In this document: positions 23,188-32,040 of the stretch, in pieces
Numbering within the stretch: the stretch's first letter is position 1
How the letters are laid out: each line of letters opens with the position of its first letter
Origin: JAOUEA01 sp035711865
GTDB taxonomy: Bacteria; Actinomycetota; UBA4738; HRBIN12
Reading direction: 5' to 3'
Length of the DNA stretch: 64,000 nt
NCBI GenBank assembly: GCA_035711865.1
Contig: DASTBT010000129.1
Coordinates: forward strand, 1 to 64,000
Program-made: the position numbers and the translations under genes
Notes under the pieces: model-generated
Database searches by the model: none
What the model was told of the DNA's origin: nothing
What the model saw: the letters and a program-made list of their open reading frames with translations, nothing else

Positions 23188-24369
23188 CTACGCCCGGGTC
23201 GGCCATCCTGTGTAGAGATCAGCGCCGCGCTTCCGGAGCTCGTTGCCGATCACGAGCCGCTGGATCTCGCTGGTGCCTTCCCAGATGCGGTCGACGCGGA
23301 GCTCGCGGTACATGCGTTCGACCGGCTGCTCCCGCATGTACCCACGGCCGCCGAAGATCTGGACGGCCTTGTCGATCACCCGCCCGGCCGTCTCGCTGCA
23401 CACGAGCTTCACCGCGCTCGCCATCGCGTGGGTCTGCTTCCTCGTCGCATCGCCGCGGGCCGCGTCCCAGCAGACGCGGTAGAGCAACGACTTGGCGGCC
23501 ATGACCTCGGCTGCCATGTCGGCGAGCATGAACTCGACGGCCTGGAACTCCACGATCGGTCGGCCGAACTGTCGTCGTTCCTGCGCGAACGCGAGGGACA
23601 GCTCGAGTGCGCGGGCGCTCGCGCCCATCGTGCGCGCACCGATCATGATGCGCTCCTCCACGAACCAGTCCTTCGTGAGCTCGAAGCCCTCGCCGATCTC
23701 CCCGAGGACGCGGTCGTCGCCGACCCGGACGCCGTCGAACGCGTAGATCGGATGCTCGAAGACGAAGGTGTGCGTGTACCGTGGCGTCCGCACGAGTCGC
23801 ACCCCCGGTGTGTCCTTATCGATGAGGAAAACCGTGGCCTTGGCGGCGTCACCATCGACGTGGGCGTGCACGAGGAAGAAGTCCGCGACGTCGCCGCTCG
23901 TCACGTGCCATTTCTCGCCGTCGATCACCCACGCGTCGCCGTCGCGGCGCGCCGTCGTCGCGACCGCCGTCACGTCCGACCCGGCGCCCTCCTCGGTGAT
24001 CGCGTACGCGTCGCGGCGCTCGCCTCTGATCGCGGGTCGAAGGAAGCGTTCCTTCTGTTCCTCGGTGCCCCGCGCGAGTGGGATCGACGGCCGCCAGGGG
24101 ATGTCCCACAACGCCCCGGTCGCTCGTCCCCACTGCTCTTCGATCAGCATCTGCCGGAACGTGTCGTAGCCCCGCCCGCCGTCCTCGACCGCGTGGTTGA
24201 TGCCATGGAACTCCCACTTGAGCACGGCCCGCTTGGCACCCTCGTGGCTCTCGGTCGTCAGACCGTCGTTGGCCTCGCACTCGTCTTCGAGCGGCACCAA
24301 CACGTCGTCGGTGAACGCGCGTGCCTTCTGCTGCAATGTCCGGTCGTCATCGGAGAGCCTCAGGTCCAC
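23188..24369 (-). CDS. Acyl-CoA dehydrogenase
   Basis: A 393-residue flavoenzyme of the acyl-CoA dehydrogenase superfamily, catalysing alpha,beta-desaturation of an acyl-CoA with FAD. Visible features are AYAITEEGAGSDVTA (FAD/substrate loop, about residue 120), WHVTSGDVADFFLVHA, the LDELS-like helical bundle and the C-terminal EGTSEIQRLVIGNEL with its catalytic-region Glu. Length is normal. GTG start at 24369 preceded by GAGGAG. Chain-length specificity cannot be read. Divergent from an amidohydrolase gene 70 bp away. Confidence 0.93.
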   Translation of the reverse strand: MDLRLSDDDRTLQQKARAFTDDVLVPLEDECEANDGLTTESHEGAKRAVLKWEFHGINHAVEDGGRGYDTFRQMLIEEQWGRATGALWDIPWRPSIPLARGTEEQKERFLRPAIRGERRDAYAITEEGAGSDVTAVATTARRDGDAWVIDGEKWHVTSGDVADFFLVHAHVDGDAAKATVFLIDKDTPGVRLVRTPRYTHTFVFEHPIYAFDGVRVGDDRVLGEIGEGFELTKDWFVEERIMIGARTMGASARALELSLAFAQERRQFGRPIVEFQAVEFMLADMAAEVMAAKSLLYRVCWDAARGDATRKQTHAMASAVKLVCSETAGRVIDKAVQIFGGRGYMREQPVERMYRELRVDRIWEGTSEIQRLVIGNELRKRGADLYTGWPTRA

Positions 24370-24439
24370 GTTCGCTCACTCCTCGTGGCAGGTAGGGTTC
24401 GGCGCGAGTCTAGGGCGGCACTCCGAGGAGGCGTGAACC

Positions 24440-25663
24440 GTGAGCAGGACGGTGTTCCACGGTGGCGTGGTGTTCGATGGTTCCGGAGCCGCCCCCGCTG
24501 AGGCGGACGTCGTGATCGACGACGGTCGCTTCGTCGAGGTCGGGCCGGACCTCGACGGCGACGACGGCGTCGACTGCGGCGGCATGGCCCTGTTGCCCGG
24601 CCTGTTCGATTGCCACGTGCACCTCGCGTATCGCTACGAGGACTTCGACGAGTTCGCGCGCATGCAGGAGCCGTTCTCCCTGCCGTTCTTCCGCATGGCG
24701 GAGAACCTGCGGCAGACGCTGGTGCTCGGCATCACGACGGTCCGAGACGCCTCGGGCGCCGACGCAGGCCTTCGGTCCGCCGTCGACGAGGGTTCGCTCA
24801 TCGGCCCACGGATGCAGCTCTCGGTGACGATGCTGTCGATGACCGGCGGCCACAACGACCCCTGGCTTCCGAGCGGCGCTCGCGGGGTCTTCGGCGTGGA
24901 GTACCCGGGCATGCCCTCGGGTGTCTGCGATGGGGTCGAGGGGGTGAGCGCCAAGGTGCGTGAGGTGATCCGGGCCGGGGCGGACGTCGTCAAGATCGCG
25001 TCGAGCGGCGGGTTCCTCTCACCCGCCGACGATCCTCGTGAGCCGAACTACTCGCAGGAGGAGGTCGACGCCATCGTAGGCACCGCGGCCGACCTGGGCA
25101 CTTGGGTGATGTCGCACGCACACGGGGCGGAGGGCATCAAGCGTGCGGTGCGCGCCGGTGTCCGCTCGATCGATCACGGGACCTTCCTCGACGCCGAGGC
25201 GGCGGAGATGATGGTCGAGCACGGCGCCTGGCTCGTACCGACGCTGACGGCTGGCGACACGACCGAAGCACTGGCTGCCGACGAGAAGGTGCCGGTACAG
25301 GTGCGCGAGAAGCTACGGGAGCTCGGCCGGCCTGAGTTCGACGCGATGCGACTCGCGGCCGACGCCGGTGTGAAGGTCGCGATGGGCACCGACTGCCCGG
25401 TGGCGCCCCACGGCACGAACCTGAACGAGCTGCGACACATGGCCGCGCATGGCTTCTCCCCGGCCCAGGCATTGCGCGCGGCGACCGCGAGCGCCGCCGA
25501 GCTGATGGGGTTGCAGGACCACCTCGGCACGATCGAAACGGGGAAACAGGCCGATCTCGTGCTGGTCCGGGGCGACCCGCTCGACTTCGACGACCTCGAG
25601 TCCCGCATCGTTCAGGTGTGGAAGGACGGCGCCAGGCTCGTGCCGTTCTCGGCGCCCGGCTAG
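24440..25663 (+). CDS. Amidohydrolase family protein (imidazolonepropionase/prolidase-like)
   Basis: A 407-residue TIM-barrel metal-dependent hydrolase. Ligand motifs in order: LFDCHVHLAY (HxH about residue 59), VVKIASSGGF (bridging Lys about 186), SHAHG (about 222), RSIDHGTF (about 242) and AMGTDCPV (about 320), so the site looks binuclear and intact. The overall pattern matches the Xaa-Pro dipeptidase/imidazolonepropionase-like subgroup, many of which act on dipeptides or xenobiotic amides. GTG start with GAGGAGG upstream. The next gene, an exporter, starts 6 bp later. Confidence 0.88.
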   Translation: MSRTVFHGGVVFDGSGAAPAEADVVIDDGRFVEVGPDLDGDDGVDCGGMALLPGLFDCHVHLAYRYEDFDEFARMQEPFSLPFFRMAENLRQTLVLGITTVRDASGADAGLRSAVDEGSLIGPRMQLSVTMLSMTGGHNDPWLPSGARGVFGVEYPGMPSGVCDGVEGVSAKVREVIRAGADVVKIASSGGFLSPADDPREPNYSQEEVDAIVGTAADLGTWVMSHAHGAEGIKRAVRAGVRSIDHGTFLDAEAAEMMVEHGAWLVPTLTAGDTTEALAADEKVPVQVREKLRELGRPEFDAMRLAADAGVKVAMGTDCPVAPHGTNLNELRHMAAHGFSPAQALRAATASAAELMGLQDHLGTIETGKQADLVLVRGDPLDFDDLESRIVQVWKDGARLVPFSAPG

Positions 25664-25669
25664 CGCTGC

Positions 25670-26515
25670 GTGTACTCGTTCGGGCTCGCTCTGGCCTCGG
25701 GCCTGACGTGGGGCACCGCCGACTTCGTCGGCGGCCTGATGTCGAGGCGCCTTCCGACGGCCGTCGTCATGGTCGTCAGTCAGGGCGCCGGGCTGATCCT
25801 CACCTCGGCGCTCGTGGTGGGGCTCGGCGAACCCCGGCCCGAGGCGCGGTTCCTCGTCGCCGGGGCGCTCGGGGGGCTCGCCGGGGCGATCGGGCTCGCC
25901 TCGCTCTATCGAGGGCTCGCGATCGGCCGCATGAGCATCGTCGCCCCCGTCGCCTCCCTCTCGGGCGCGGTGCCGGTGATCGTCGGCTTCCTGCAGGGGG
26001 AACGTCCGACGACCGTGCAGCTCGTCGGCATGGCGGTCGCGGGGGCGGGCGTGCTGCTGGCCGTGCGCGCTCCCGAGCCACCTGGTGGGGCGGAAGTGAG
26101 AGGGACCCGCGGCGTCGGGCTCGCACTCGTGGCCGCTCTGTTCCTGGGGCTCTTCGTGACATCGCTCGACGTCGCGGGAGAGGCGAGCGCCCTGTGGGCA
26201 TCGCTGATGGTCAGGGTGGTATCGGTGCCCCTGTTCGTGATCGCGGCCGTCGCCACAGCACGGCATGCGAGGCGCCCGACCGGAAGGGAGCTGGGCATCC
26301 TCGCCGGCGTCGGGGCGCTCGACAACGGGGCCAACGTGCTGTTCGCGCTCGCGTCGCGGGAAGGGCTGCTCACCCTCGTCTCGGTGCTCGGCTCCCTCTA
26401 CCCTGTCGCGACGGTGCTGCTGGCGCGTTGGTTCCTGCACGAGCAGCTCGCTCGGTGGCAGGTGGCGGGCGTCGTCGCGGCGTTCCTCGGCGTTGCGCTG
26501 ATCGCGGCCGGCTGA
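25670..26515 (+). CDS. EamA/DMT family transporter
   Basis: A 281-residue ten-TM protein of the drug/metabolite transporter superfamily, with two EamA repeats (first opening SFGLALASGLTWGTADFVGG, second around GLFVTSLDVAGEASALW) and the typical end-of-repeat ARWFLHEQLARWQVAGV. Such proteins export amino acids, nucleobases or drugs. GTG start 6 bp after the amidohydrolase stop suggests co-transcription and possibly export of a related product. Confidence 0.9.
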   Translation: MYSFGLALASGLTWGTADFVGGLMSRRLPTAVVMVVSQGAGLILTSALVVGLGEPRPEARFLVAGALGGLAGAIGLASLYRGLAIGRMSIVAPVASLSGAVPVIVGFLQGERPTTVQLVGMAVAGAGVLLAVRAPEPPGGAEVRGTRGVGLALVAALFLGLFVTSLDVAGEASALWASLMVRVVSVPLFVIAAVATARHARRPTGRELGILAGVGALDNGANVLFALASREGLLTLVSVLGSLYPVATVLLARWFLHEQLARWQVAGVVAAFLGVALIAAG

Positions 26516-26535
26516 CCGACCGGTCTCCACTCGTC

Positions 26536-27831
26536 TCAGCCCGAGAGGATGCGGGTGACGTCGGCGGCGGCTTCGTGTCCAGATCGGATCGCGCCCTCGA
26601 TCCATCCAGCGCCTTCGGCGGCGATGTCGGACCCGGCGAACGCGATCCGGCCCTGACGGCGACGGCGCGACGAGGCATCCTCGGCGTACCACCCCGGCTT
26701 GGGGGCGAACCAGGTGCCCTTCGAGTACGGGTCGGCGACCCAGTCGTGGCCGTCGGCGGCTCGCACCTTCGCATCGGGGAAGTATTCCCGGATCCCCCGC
26801 TCGACGCCGTCGCGGTCGTCCGCCCGGATCGACCGGGTCCCGGAGAACCCGGTCACGAGCCGGCCGCCGGGCACCTCGGGTCCCACGATCACGGCCTGGA
26901 GCGGCGCCGGCCAGCCCACGCCCACGGCCCGATCCGGTACCTGCTCCACGAGCGCGAGCGTCTTGGTGACCGCTCCCGCATGCCCGCCGATCGCCGCCCG
27001 TCGTTTCGGATCCGCGAGCGGGGGGTCGAACGACACGTCGACCCAGACGTGCAGTGGGAGAGCGACAACCGCGGCCGATGCCCGGACCTCGCCGCCCCCG
27101 GCGATGTCGAGGGTCATCCCGTCAACGGACGATCTGACGCGGACGACCGGGCTCAGCAGACGCACGTCGGCAGCGGCCTGGCGGACGATCGCGTCCACGA
27201 GGCTCGAGGTGCCCTCGGCGAACATCGAGCCGAAGTCGGTGAAGATATCGGCGAACCGGTAGCTCTCCTCGGCGGCGTCCAGCAGCAGTCCCAGCATGGA
27301 CATGCGGCTCGGGTCGCCGCCACCCATCGCGGCCGCGAACGCCTTCACGAATGAGGCGGCATCGCCGCCGACGCCGTTCGCGTCGAGCCACTCCGTGACG
27401 GGCACGTCGTGTCCTCCAATCCCGTCGGCCCAGGTTGGGCGACCCGACGGGATGGGGGTCATCTTCTCGAGGAGATCGATCGACTCGCCGATGGCCGGTG
27501 CGGAGTCGAGGGCCTCGGACAGGCTCCGGAGTGCATCGCCTCGAAGCGTCCCGTCGGCGAGCCAGGTGACGGACGAGGTCGGGACCGATCGGCTGATCGG
27601 CACACCGGCCCGAGCGATCTCGGCCGACAACGCCGTCTGGGAGTCGGGGAAGACCCACCCCGCGCCGTATTCGGCCTTCACGCCGGTGCCGGGGATCTCG
27701 CGGTACCAGGCACGGCCGCCCAAGCGGTCGCGTGCCTCGAGGAGCACGACCGAGCGGCCGGCTTCCCGCAGGTCGCGAGCCGCGACCAGACCCGCGAACC
27801 CACCCCCGACGACCGCCACGTCTACATCCAC
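26536..27831 (-). CDS. Flavin monoamine oxidase family FAD-dependent oxidoreductase
   Basis: A 431-residue amine-oxidase-fold flavoprotein. The N-terminal Rossmann motif is VAVVGGGFAGLVAARDL with the second FAD segment LLEARDRLGGRAW; the C-terminal FAD-binding element reads IAFAGSDIAAEGAGWIEGA. The central substrate domain (SVTWLADG..., WLDANGVGGD) is divergent. It probably oxidises an amine or is a desaturase-type relative; the substrate is unknown. Convergent with EamA (20 bp) and divergent from an amidase gene. Confidence 0.9.
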   Translation of the reverse strand: MDVDVAVVGGGFAGLVAARDLREAGRSVVLLEARDRLGGRAWYREIPGTGVKAEYGAGWVFPDSQTALSAEIARAGVPISRSVPTSSVTWLADGTLRGDALRSLSEALDSAPAIGESIDLLEKMTPIPSGRPTWADGIGGHDVPVTEWLDANGVGGDAASFVKAFAAAMGGGDPSRMSMLGLLLDAAEESYRFADIFTDFGSMFAEGTSSLVDAIVRQAAADVRLLSPVVRVRSSVDGMTLDIAGGGEVRASAAVVALPLHVWVDVSFDPPLADPKRRAAIGGHAGAVTKTLALVEQVPDRAVGVGWPAPLQAVIVGPEVPGGRLVTGFSGTRSIRADDRDGVERGIREYFPDAKVRAADGHDWVADPYSKGTWFAPKPGWYAEDASSRRRRQGRIAFAGSDIAAEGAGWIEGAIRSGHEAAADVTRILSG

Positions 27832-27886
27832 GCGCGGAAGCGTAGTCCGTCGGTCGGTGGGCGTTGTCCCGCAGGGGAGGCACCGA

Positions 27887-27892
27887 TACGCT
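27887..27892 (+). promoter_or_regulatory. -10 element for amidase gene
   Basis: TACGCT, 7 nt before the ATG at 27900; supports that start over the in-frame codon at 27864. Confidence 0.45.
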
Positions 27893-27899
27893 CCGCCGC

Positions 27900-29285
27900 A
27901 TGCTCCTGCACGCGATCGCCGCGTCGGTGCGCGAGCGGCACGCCTCGGCCGAGACGCTGGTCGCCGAGTCGCTCGGGCGCATCGAACGCCTCGACGGACC
28001 GATCAACGCCGTGGTGCTCACTCGCGGGGACGGCGCGTTCGCCGATGCGGCGGCGATCGACGCACGTATCGAGGCTGGAGAGGACCCGGGGCCACTGGCC
28101 GGGCTGCCGCTGCTCGTGAAGGACAACGAGGACGCCGCCGGGCTGCGGACGACGTTCGGTTCGTTGCTCCGCGAACATGACCCGCCCGCCGAACGCGACT
28201 GTGAGATCGTCGGCCGACTCCGCGCGGCCGGGGCCATCGTCGTCGGGAAGACCAACCTGCCGGAGTTCGCGTTCGAGGGGTTCACGTCGAACCTGCTCTT
28301 CGGAGACACCCACGACCCGTGGGCGCTCGACTGGTCGCCGGGCGGCTCGAGCGGCGGCAGCGGCGCCGCGCTCGCGGCGGGCATGGCACCGCTCGCGACC
28401 GGAACCGACGGCGGGGGGTCGATCCGCATCCCGGCAGCCTTCTGCGGGCTCGTCGGGCTGAAGCCGACCGGCGGGCTGATCGGCCGCGATCCGCCACCGT
28501 CGTGGCTCGACTACTCGACGAAGGGACCCCTGACGACGTCGGTGGCCGACGCCGCCCTGCTGCTCGAGGTGATGCGTGGGCCCGTGCACGGTGATCCGAC
28601 GGCGGTGCCGACGTGGACGCCGCGGCCGGAGGCGTGGCCGACCCGCATCGTGGCCGCTCCCCGCATGGTCGACTACGGGCCGCTGCCGGCGGCGATCGCC
28701 GCGCTGTTCGAGGAGGCGTTGACCGCTCTCGGGGCCGCGTCCGGGCTCTCGATCGAGCGCGTGTCTGCGCCGTTCCCCCAGCAGATGGACGACGACTGGT
28801 TCACGACCGCCGCCGTGGACGAGCTCATGTGGATCGGACGTGAGGAGGTGGCCCGTCGGTCCGACGACCTGACGCCGTACCTCCGAAAGACATTGGAGAT
28901 CGCGGCCACGATCACGCCCGACGAGTATCTGTCGGCTCGCCGGCGCCGCTTCACGTTCACCCGGATCCTGGACGATCTCCTCGGCAACGACACGGTGATG
29001 GTCTCGCCCACGATGTGCGTGGAGGGCTTCTTCCCCGACGGCCGCTCACCGGGGGATGACGTCGACGCCACCTCGTCGGCCGCCTACAACACCCAGGCCG
29101 CGAACATCACGGGGCACCCGGCGTTGTCGCTCCCGGCAGGGCGTTCCGCCAACGGCGTGCCCTTCGGGATCCAGGTCACCGGGCCTCGGTTCGCCGACGA
29201 CCTCGTGCTCGCGGTGGGCCTCGCCTGGGAGGCCGCGCAGCCGTGGCCGCTCGTGGCGCCAGGCTTCACGCCGTTCGGTGACTGA
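27900..29285 (+). CDS. Amidase (amidase-signature family)
   Basis: A 461-residue amidase-signature enzyme. The Ser-cisSer-Lys triad is recognisable: LLVKDNEDAAG (Lys about 74), the Gly/Ser-rich SPGGSSGGSGAALAAGMAP and TGTDGGGSIRIPAAFCG. The C-terminus FGIQVTGPRFADDLVLAVG is typical. Substrates of the family are diverse amides; this looks like a stand-alone hydrolase, not a GatA subunit, as no GatB/GatC is nearby. The start at 27900 fits a leaderless mRNA. Confidence 0.92.
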   Translation: MLLHAIAASVRERHASAETLVAESLGRIERLDGPINAVVLTRGDGAFADAAAIDARIEAGEDPGPLAGLPLLVKDNEDAAGLRTTFGSLLREHDPPAERDCEIVGRLRAAGAIVVGKTNLPEFAFEGFTSNLLFGDTHDPWALDWSPGGSSGGSGAALAAGMAPLATGTDGGGSIRIPAAFCGLVGLKPTGGLIGRDPPPSWLDYSTKGPLTTSVADAALLLEVMRGPVHGDPTAVPTWTPRPEAWPTRIVAAPRMVDYGPLPAAIAALFEEALTALGAASGLSIERVSAPFPQQMDDDWFTTAAVDELMWIGREEVARRSDDLTPYLRKTLEIAATITPDEYLSARRRRFTFTRILDDLLGNDTVMVSPTMCVEGFFPDGRSPGDDVDATSSAAYNTQAANITGHPALSLPAGRSANGVPFGIQVTGPRFADDLVLAVGLAWEAAQPWPLVAPGFTPFGD

Positions 29286-29321
29286 AGGCGACCTCGCCGG
29301 CGGCTCGTGGGCGACCTGCGA

Positions 29322-30116
29322 TCAACTCGTCAGGTCACGCCGGTCGAGTGCGAAGGCGGCGACCACATAGGAGACGCCGGCGATGCCACCGAGCACGAGG
29401 ATGTTGGCCACGTGGAGGCCACCGGTGAGCACCTCCGGTTCCTGATACCAGCGGAACGGTGTGAACGGTCGCAACGGCGACAACCATTCGACCGTCGGTG
29501 CGACGGCGTTTACGATGAACGTCAGGACGGCGAGCCCGCCGGCGACGGCATTCGCCAGGGTGCGGCGGCCGGTGGCGGCCCCGATCGCGAACGCCACGCC
29601 GCCGAACGAGAGGCCCAGCAGCGCCAGCATCAGGCACGCGGCCATCACGTCGATGACGGCGACCGAGAGGCCGAACGGCGGACCCACGAGCGCGATCGTG
29701 GCGGCGGCAACGCCTGCGAGCACGACGACCCCGCCCACGGTCGCGAGCGCCTTCGTCGCCAGCACCTGCCGGCGGCGAACCGGGGTGGAGAGCAGGAGGT
29801 CGAGGGTGCCGGCTTCCTCTTCGCCGGCGATCGAGCGGGCGCCTGCGCCGATCGCGAACATGGCCATGATCAGCGGGCCGATCGTGTTGAAGAACTCGCC
29901 TTCGAGGTAGCCCGCCGGCGTGGTGTAGCCCCCGGCGCCGACGATGTTCCGGATCGCCTCGGGCAAGGCGTCGATGTATGACTGCAGATCGGCGGCGCTC
30001 TCCTTGATGCTGGGATAGAAGGCCGCGTACAGGGCCACGGCGCCGGCCACGCCGATGCCCCACCCGACCAACGCTCGTCGCTCGTCGCGCACGGCTTTGG
30101 CGAGCAGCCCGCTCAT
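29322..30116 (-). CDS. ABC-2 type exporter permease
   Basis: A 264-residue membrane protein with six predicted TM segments, the first at VGWGIGVAGAVALYAAF, and the ABC-2 central loop AGEEEAGTLDLLLSTPVRRRQVLATK. It overlaps the ATPase gene upstream by 4 nt (ATGA). Together they form an exporter of the Nod/ABC-2 class; substrates of such two-gene systems range from lipids to drugs and cannot be predicted here. Confidence 0.88.
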   Translation of the reverse strand: MSGLLAKAVRDERRALVGWGIGVAGAVALYAAFYPSIKESAADLQSYIDALPEAIRNIVGAGGYTTPAGYLEGEFFNTIGPLIMAMFAIGAGARSIAGEEEAGTLDLLLSTPVRRRQVLATKALATVGGVVVLAGVAAATIALVGPPFGLSVAVIDVMAACLMLALLGLSFGGVAFAIGAATGRRTLANAVAGGLAVLTFIVNAVAPTVEWLSPLRPFTPFRWYQEPEVLTGGLHVANILVLGGIAGVSYVVAAFALDRRDLTS

Positions 30117-31039
30117 GGCGGTTCCTCGCGATCGGTCTCGGCCGGGGCTGTCCCATCGTTTCCGAAGAATCCGAGGAAGAGATCCTCGAGGCCCGGTTCG
30201 TGCGTCTCCACGTTCACGACCGTGAATCGCGCGGCGGTCTTGATCACCGCGTCGAGGGGTCCTTCCACGGACAGCGAGAGCTCGTCGCCGTGCGCGTCGA
30301 CCGCACGGACGCTCGGCAGGCCCTCGAACACCGCCGACGGGGCCGGACCGTCGAAATGCAGCTTCAGCCTCCGGAGCGCGTGAGCCTTCAGCTGACCCAC
30401 GTCGGCCACCGTGACGATTCGTCCCTCCCGCACGATCGCGACCCGGTCGCAGGTCCGCTCGACCTCGGGCATCACGTGCGACGAGAGGAAGAGGGTCGTC
30501 CCCCTCGCTCGTTCCTCGTCGACCAACGCGTAGAACGTCTGCTGCATCAGCGGGTCGAGTCCCTGGGTCGGCTCGTCGAGCACGAGCAGGTCGGGCCGGT
30601 GCATGAATGCCTGCACGAGTCCGATCTTCTGCTTGTTGCCGTGCGAGAGATCCTTGATCGGACGCGCGAGATCGAGCAGCAGCCGCTCCGCCAGCTCCTC
30701 GACGATCGGCCATGCGACCCCGCCCCGCAGTGATGCGAACGTGCGCAGGTACTCCTCACCCGAGAGGCGCGGGTAGAGGACGAGCTCGCCGGGCAGGTAT
30801 CCGACCCGCGTGCGCACCCGGACGCCGTCGGCGCGAGGATCCAGGCCGAAGACACGCACCGTGCCCGAGGTCGGGCGGATGAAGTCGAGCATCGTTCGGA
30901 TCGTGGTGGTCTTCCCTGCACCGTTCGGTCCGAGGAAGCCGAACACCTGCCCCTGGGGAACCTCGAACGTGACCTCTTCGACCCCGCGGGACGCTCCGTA
31001 GTACTTCGTCAGCGCGACCGCCTCGACGATCGTGCTCAT
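30113..31039 (-). CDS. ABC-2 exporter ATP-binding protein
   Basis: A 308-residue ATPase: Walker A GPNGAGKTT, signature LSHGNKQKIGLVQAF, Walker B LLVLDEPTQGLDP and a DUF4162-like C-terminal extension of about 80 residues (FDGPAPSAVFEGLPSVR) common in drug/lipid exporters. Start at ATG 31039, one base overlapping the FNT stop (TGATG); the longer open frame upstream runs through the FNT gene out of frame and is not coding. It energises the ABC-2 permease. Confidence 0.92.
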   Translation of the reverse strand: MSTIVEAVALTKYYGASRGVEEVTFEVPQGQVFGFLGPNGAGKTTTIRTMLDFIRPTSGTVRVFGLDPRADGVRVRTRVGYLPGELVLYPRLSGEEYLRTFASLRGGVAWPIVEELAERLLLDLARPIKDLSHGNKQKIGLVQAFMHRPDLLVLDEPTQGLDPLMQQTFYALVDEERARGTTLFLSSHVMPEVERTCDRVAIVREGRIVTVADVGQLKAHALRRLKLHFDGPAPSAVFEGLPSVRAVDAHGDELSLSVEGPLDAVIKTAARFTVVNVETHEPGLEDLFLGFFGNDGTAPAETDREEPP

Positions 31040-31887
31040 CACGCTTCCCTTCGCGGTCGAAGGTAGACGAACCAGTAGACCAGGCCGACCAGTACGGCAC
31101 CACCGACGATGTTCCCGATCGTGGCCGCGGCCAGGTTCGAGCCGAACCCGAGAACGTCGAGCCCTTCGACGGCCCCGCCACCAGGTAGATCTCGCTGGAG
31201 CAGCAGCCCGACGGGGATGAAGTACATGTTCGCGATCGAATGCTCGAACCCCGAGGCCACGAACGCGCTGATCGGGAAGACGATCGCGAAGACCTTGTCG
31301 ACGATCGTGCGCCCGCCCGTCGCGAGCCAGACGGCCAGGCAGACGAGCGCGTTCGCGAGCACGGCCCGCCACAGCACGGCCCAGAACGGGAGCGATGCTT
31401 TCGCTGCCGCGATCGACACGGCGGTCGCGCCCACCGCGCCCTCGTCCTGCGATCCCCAGTCGCCCAGCCAGACGAAGACGGCGATCGACAGCGCGCCCAC
31501 GAAGTTCCCGATGTAGACGATCGTCCAGTTGCGCAGGAGGCCTGCGATCGGCACCTTCCCGCTCACCACGCTCATGACGATCAGGTTGTTGCCGGTGAAC
31601 AGCTCGGCTCCGGCGACGACGACGAGGATCAGCCCCAGCGAGAAGCCGATGCCGGACAGCCAGCGGGTGACGCCGAAACCGAGCTGGGATCCGGTGCCGA
31701 TCATCGTGGCGAGCACGGCTCCGAGCGCGATGAACGCGCCCGCGAGCACGCCGAGGACGAACGTCGTCACGAACGGCGCGTTCGCCTTGGCGACGCCGCG
31801 GGTCTCGACCAGGGCGGCGATCTCGGCGGGCGCGAACGCATCCATGCCCGACATCGGATGCGCGGGTGCGGTGGGTCGCGAGCTCAT
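31039..31887 (-). CDS. Formate/nitrite transporter family channel
   Basis: A 282-residue FNT protein with six TM segments. The family signatures are present: NAPFVTTFVLGVLAGAFIALG (first helix and broken region), the AGAELFTGNNLIVM motif about residue 93 and the third-repeat ASGFEHSIANMYFIPVG about residue 215 with the central pore His. It conducts small monovalent anions such as formate, nitrite or hydrosulfide. Given the sulfur-rich surroundings elsewhere in the window HS- is possible, but nothing in the sequence decides it. Translationally linked to the ABC-2 genes. Confidence 0.9.
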   Translation of the reverse strand: MSSRPTAPAHPMSGMDAFAPAEIAALVETRGVAKANAPFVTTFVLGVLAGAFIALGAVLATMIGTGSQLGFGVTRWLSGIGFSLGLILVVVAGAELFTGNNLIVMSVVSGKVPIAGLLRNWTIVYIGNFVGALSIAVFVWLGDWGSQDEGAVGATAVSIAAAKASLPFWAVLWRAVLANALVCLAVWLATGGRTIVDKVFAIVFPISAFVASGFEHSIANMYFIPVGLLLQRDLPGGGAVEGLDVLGFGSNLAAATIGNIVGGAVLVGLVYWFVYLRPRREA

Positions 31888-31965
31888 GACCGCATCGTCC
31901 CCGTCCCCGCGAGGTGCGCGACCGGCCGCCCGGCCTGCAGCTCGCGGGTCGACCGGACACAGTTC

Positions 31966-32040
31966 GTGGCCGGCGCTACGGGCCGAGGTCGTGGCCGGCG
32001 CTACGGGTGGATGTCGTGGCCGGCGCTACGGGCCGAGGTT
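31966..32040. repeat. Three tandem 25-bp repeats spanning an oxidase stop codon
   Basis: Units at 31966-31990, 31991-32015 and 32016-32040. Units 1 and 3 differ at the last base only; unit 2 differs at a few bases in its second half. The unit at 32016-32040 includes the last codons and the stop (32026-32028) of the leftward oxidase gene, so the array looks like tandem duplication of the gene's own 3' end. It fills half of the 138-bp gap before the FNT gene. Too few, too short and without spacers to be a CRISPR array. Confidence 0.85.

Noticed and set aside
25313..26692. 459-residue minus-strand open frame opposite the amidohydrolase and EamA genes
   Set aside because: Composition is His/Arg/Asp/Glu-rich in the manner of antisense frames in high-GC DNA; both plus-strand genes have clear family motifs.
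31966..32040. CRISPR-like array
   Set aside because: Repeats are directly adjacent with no spacers, only three units, and derive from a gene 3' end.
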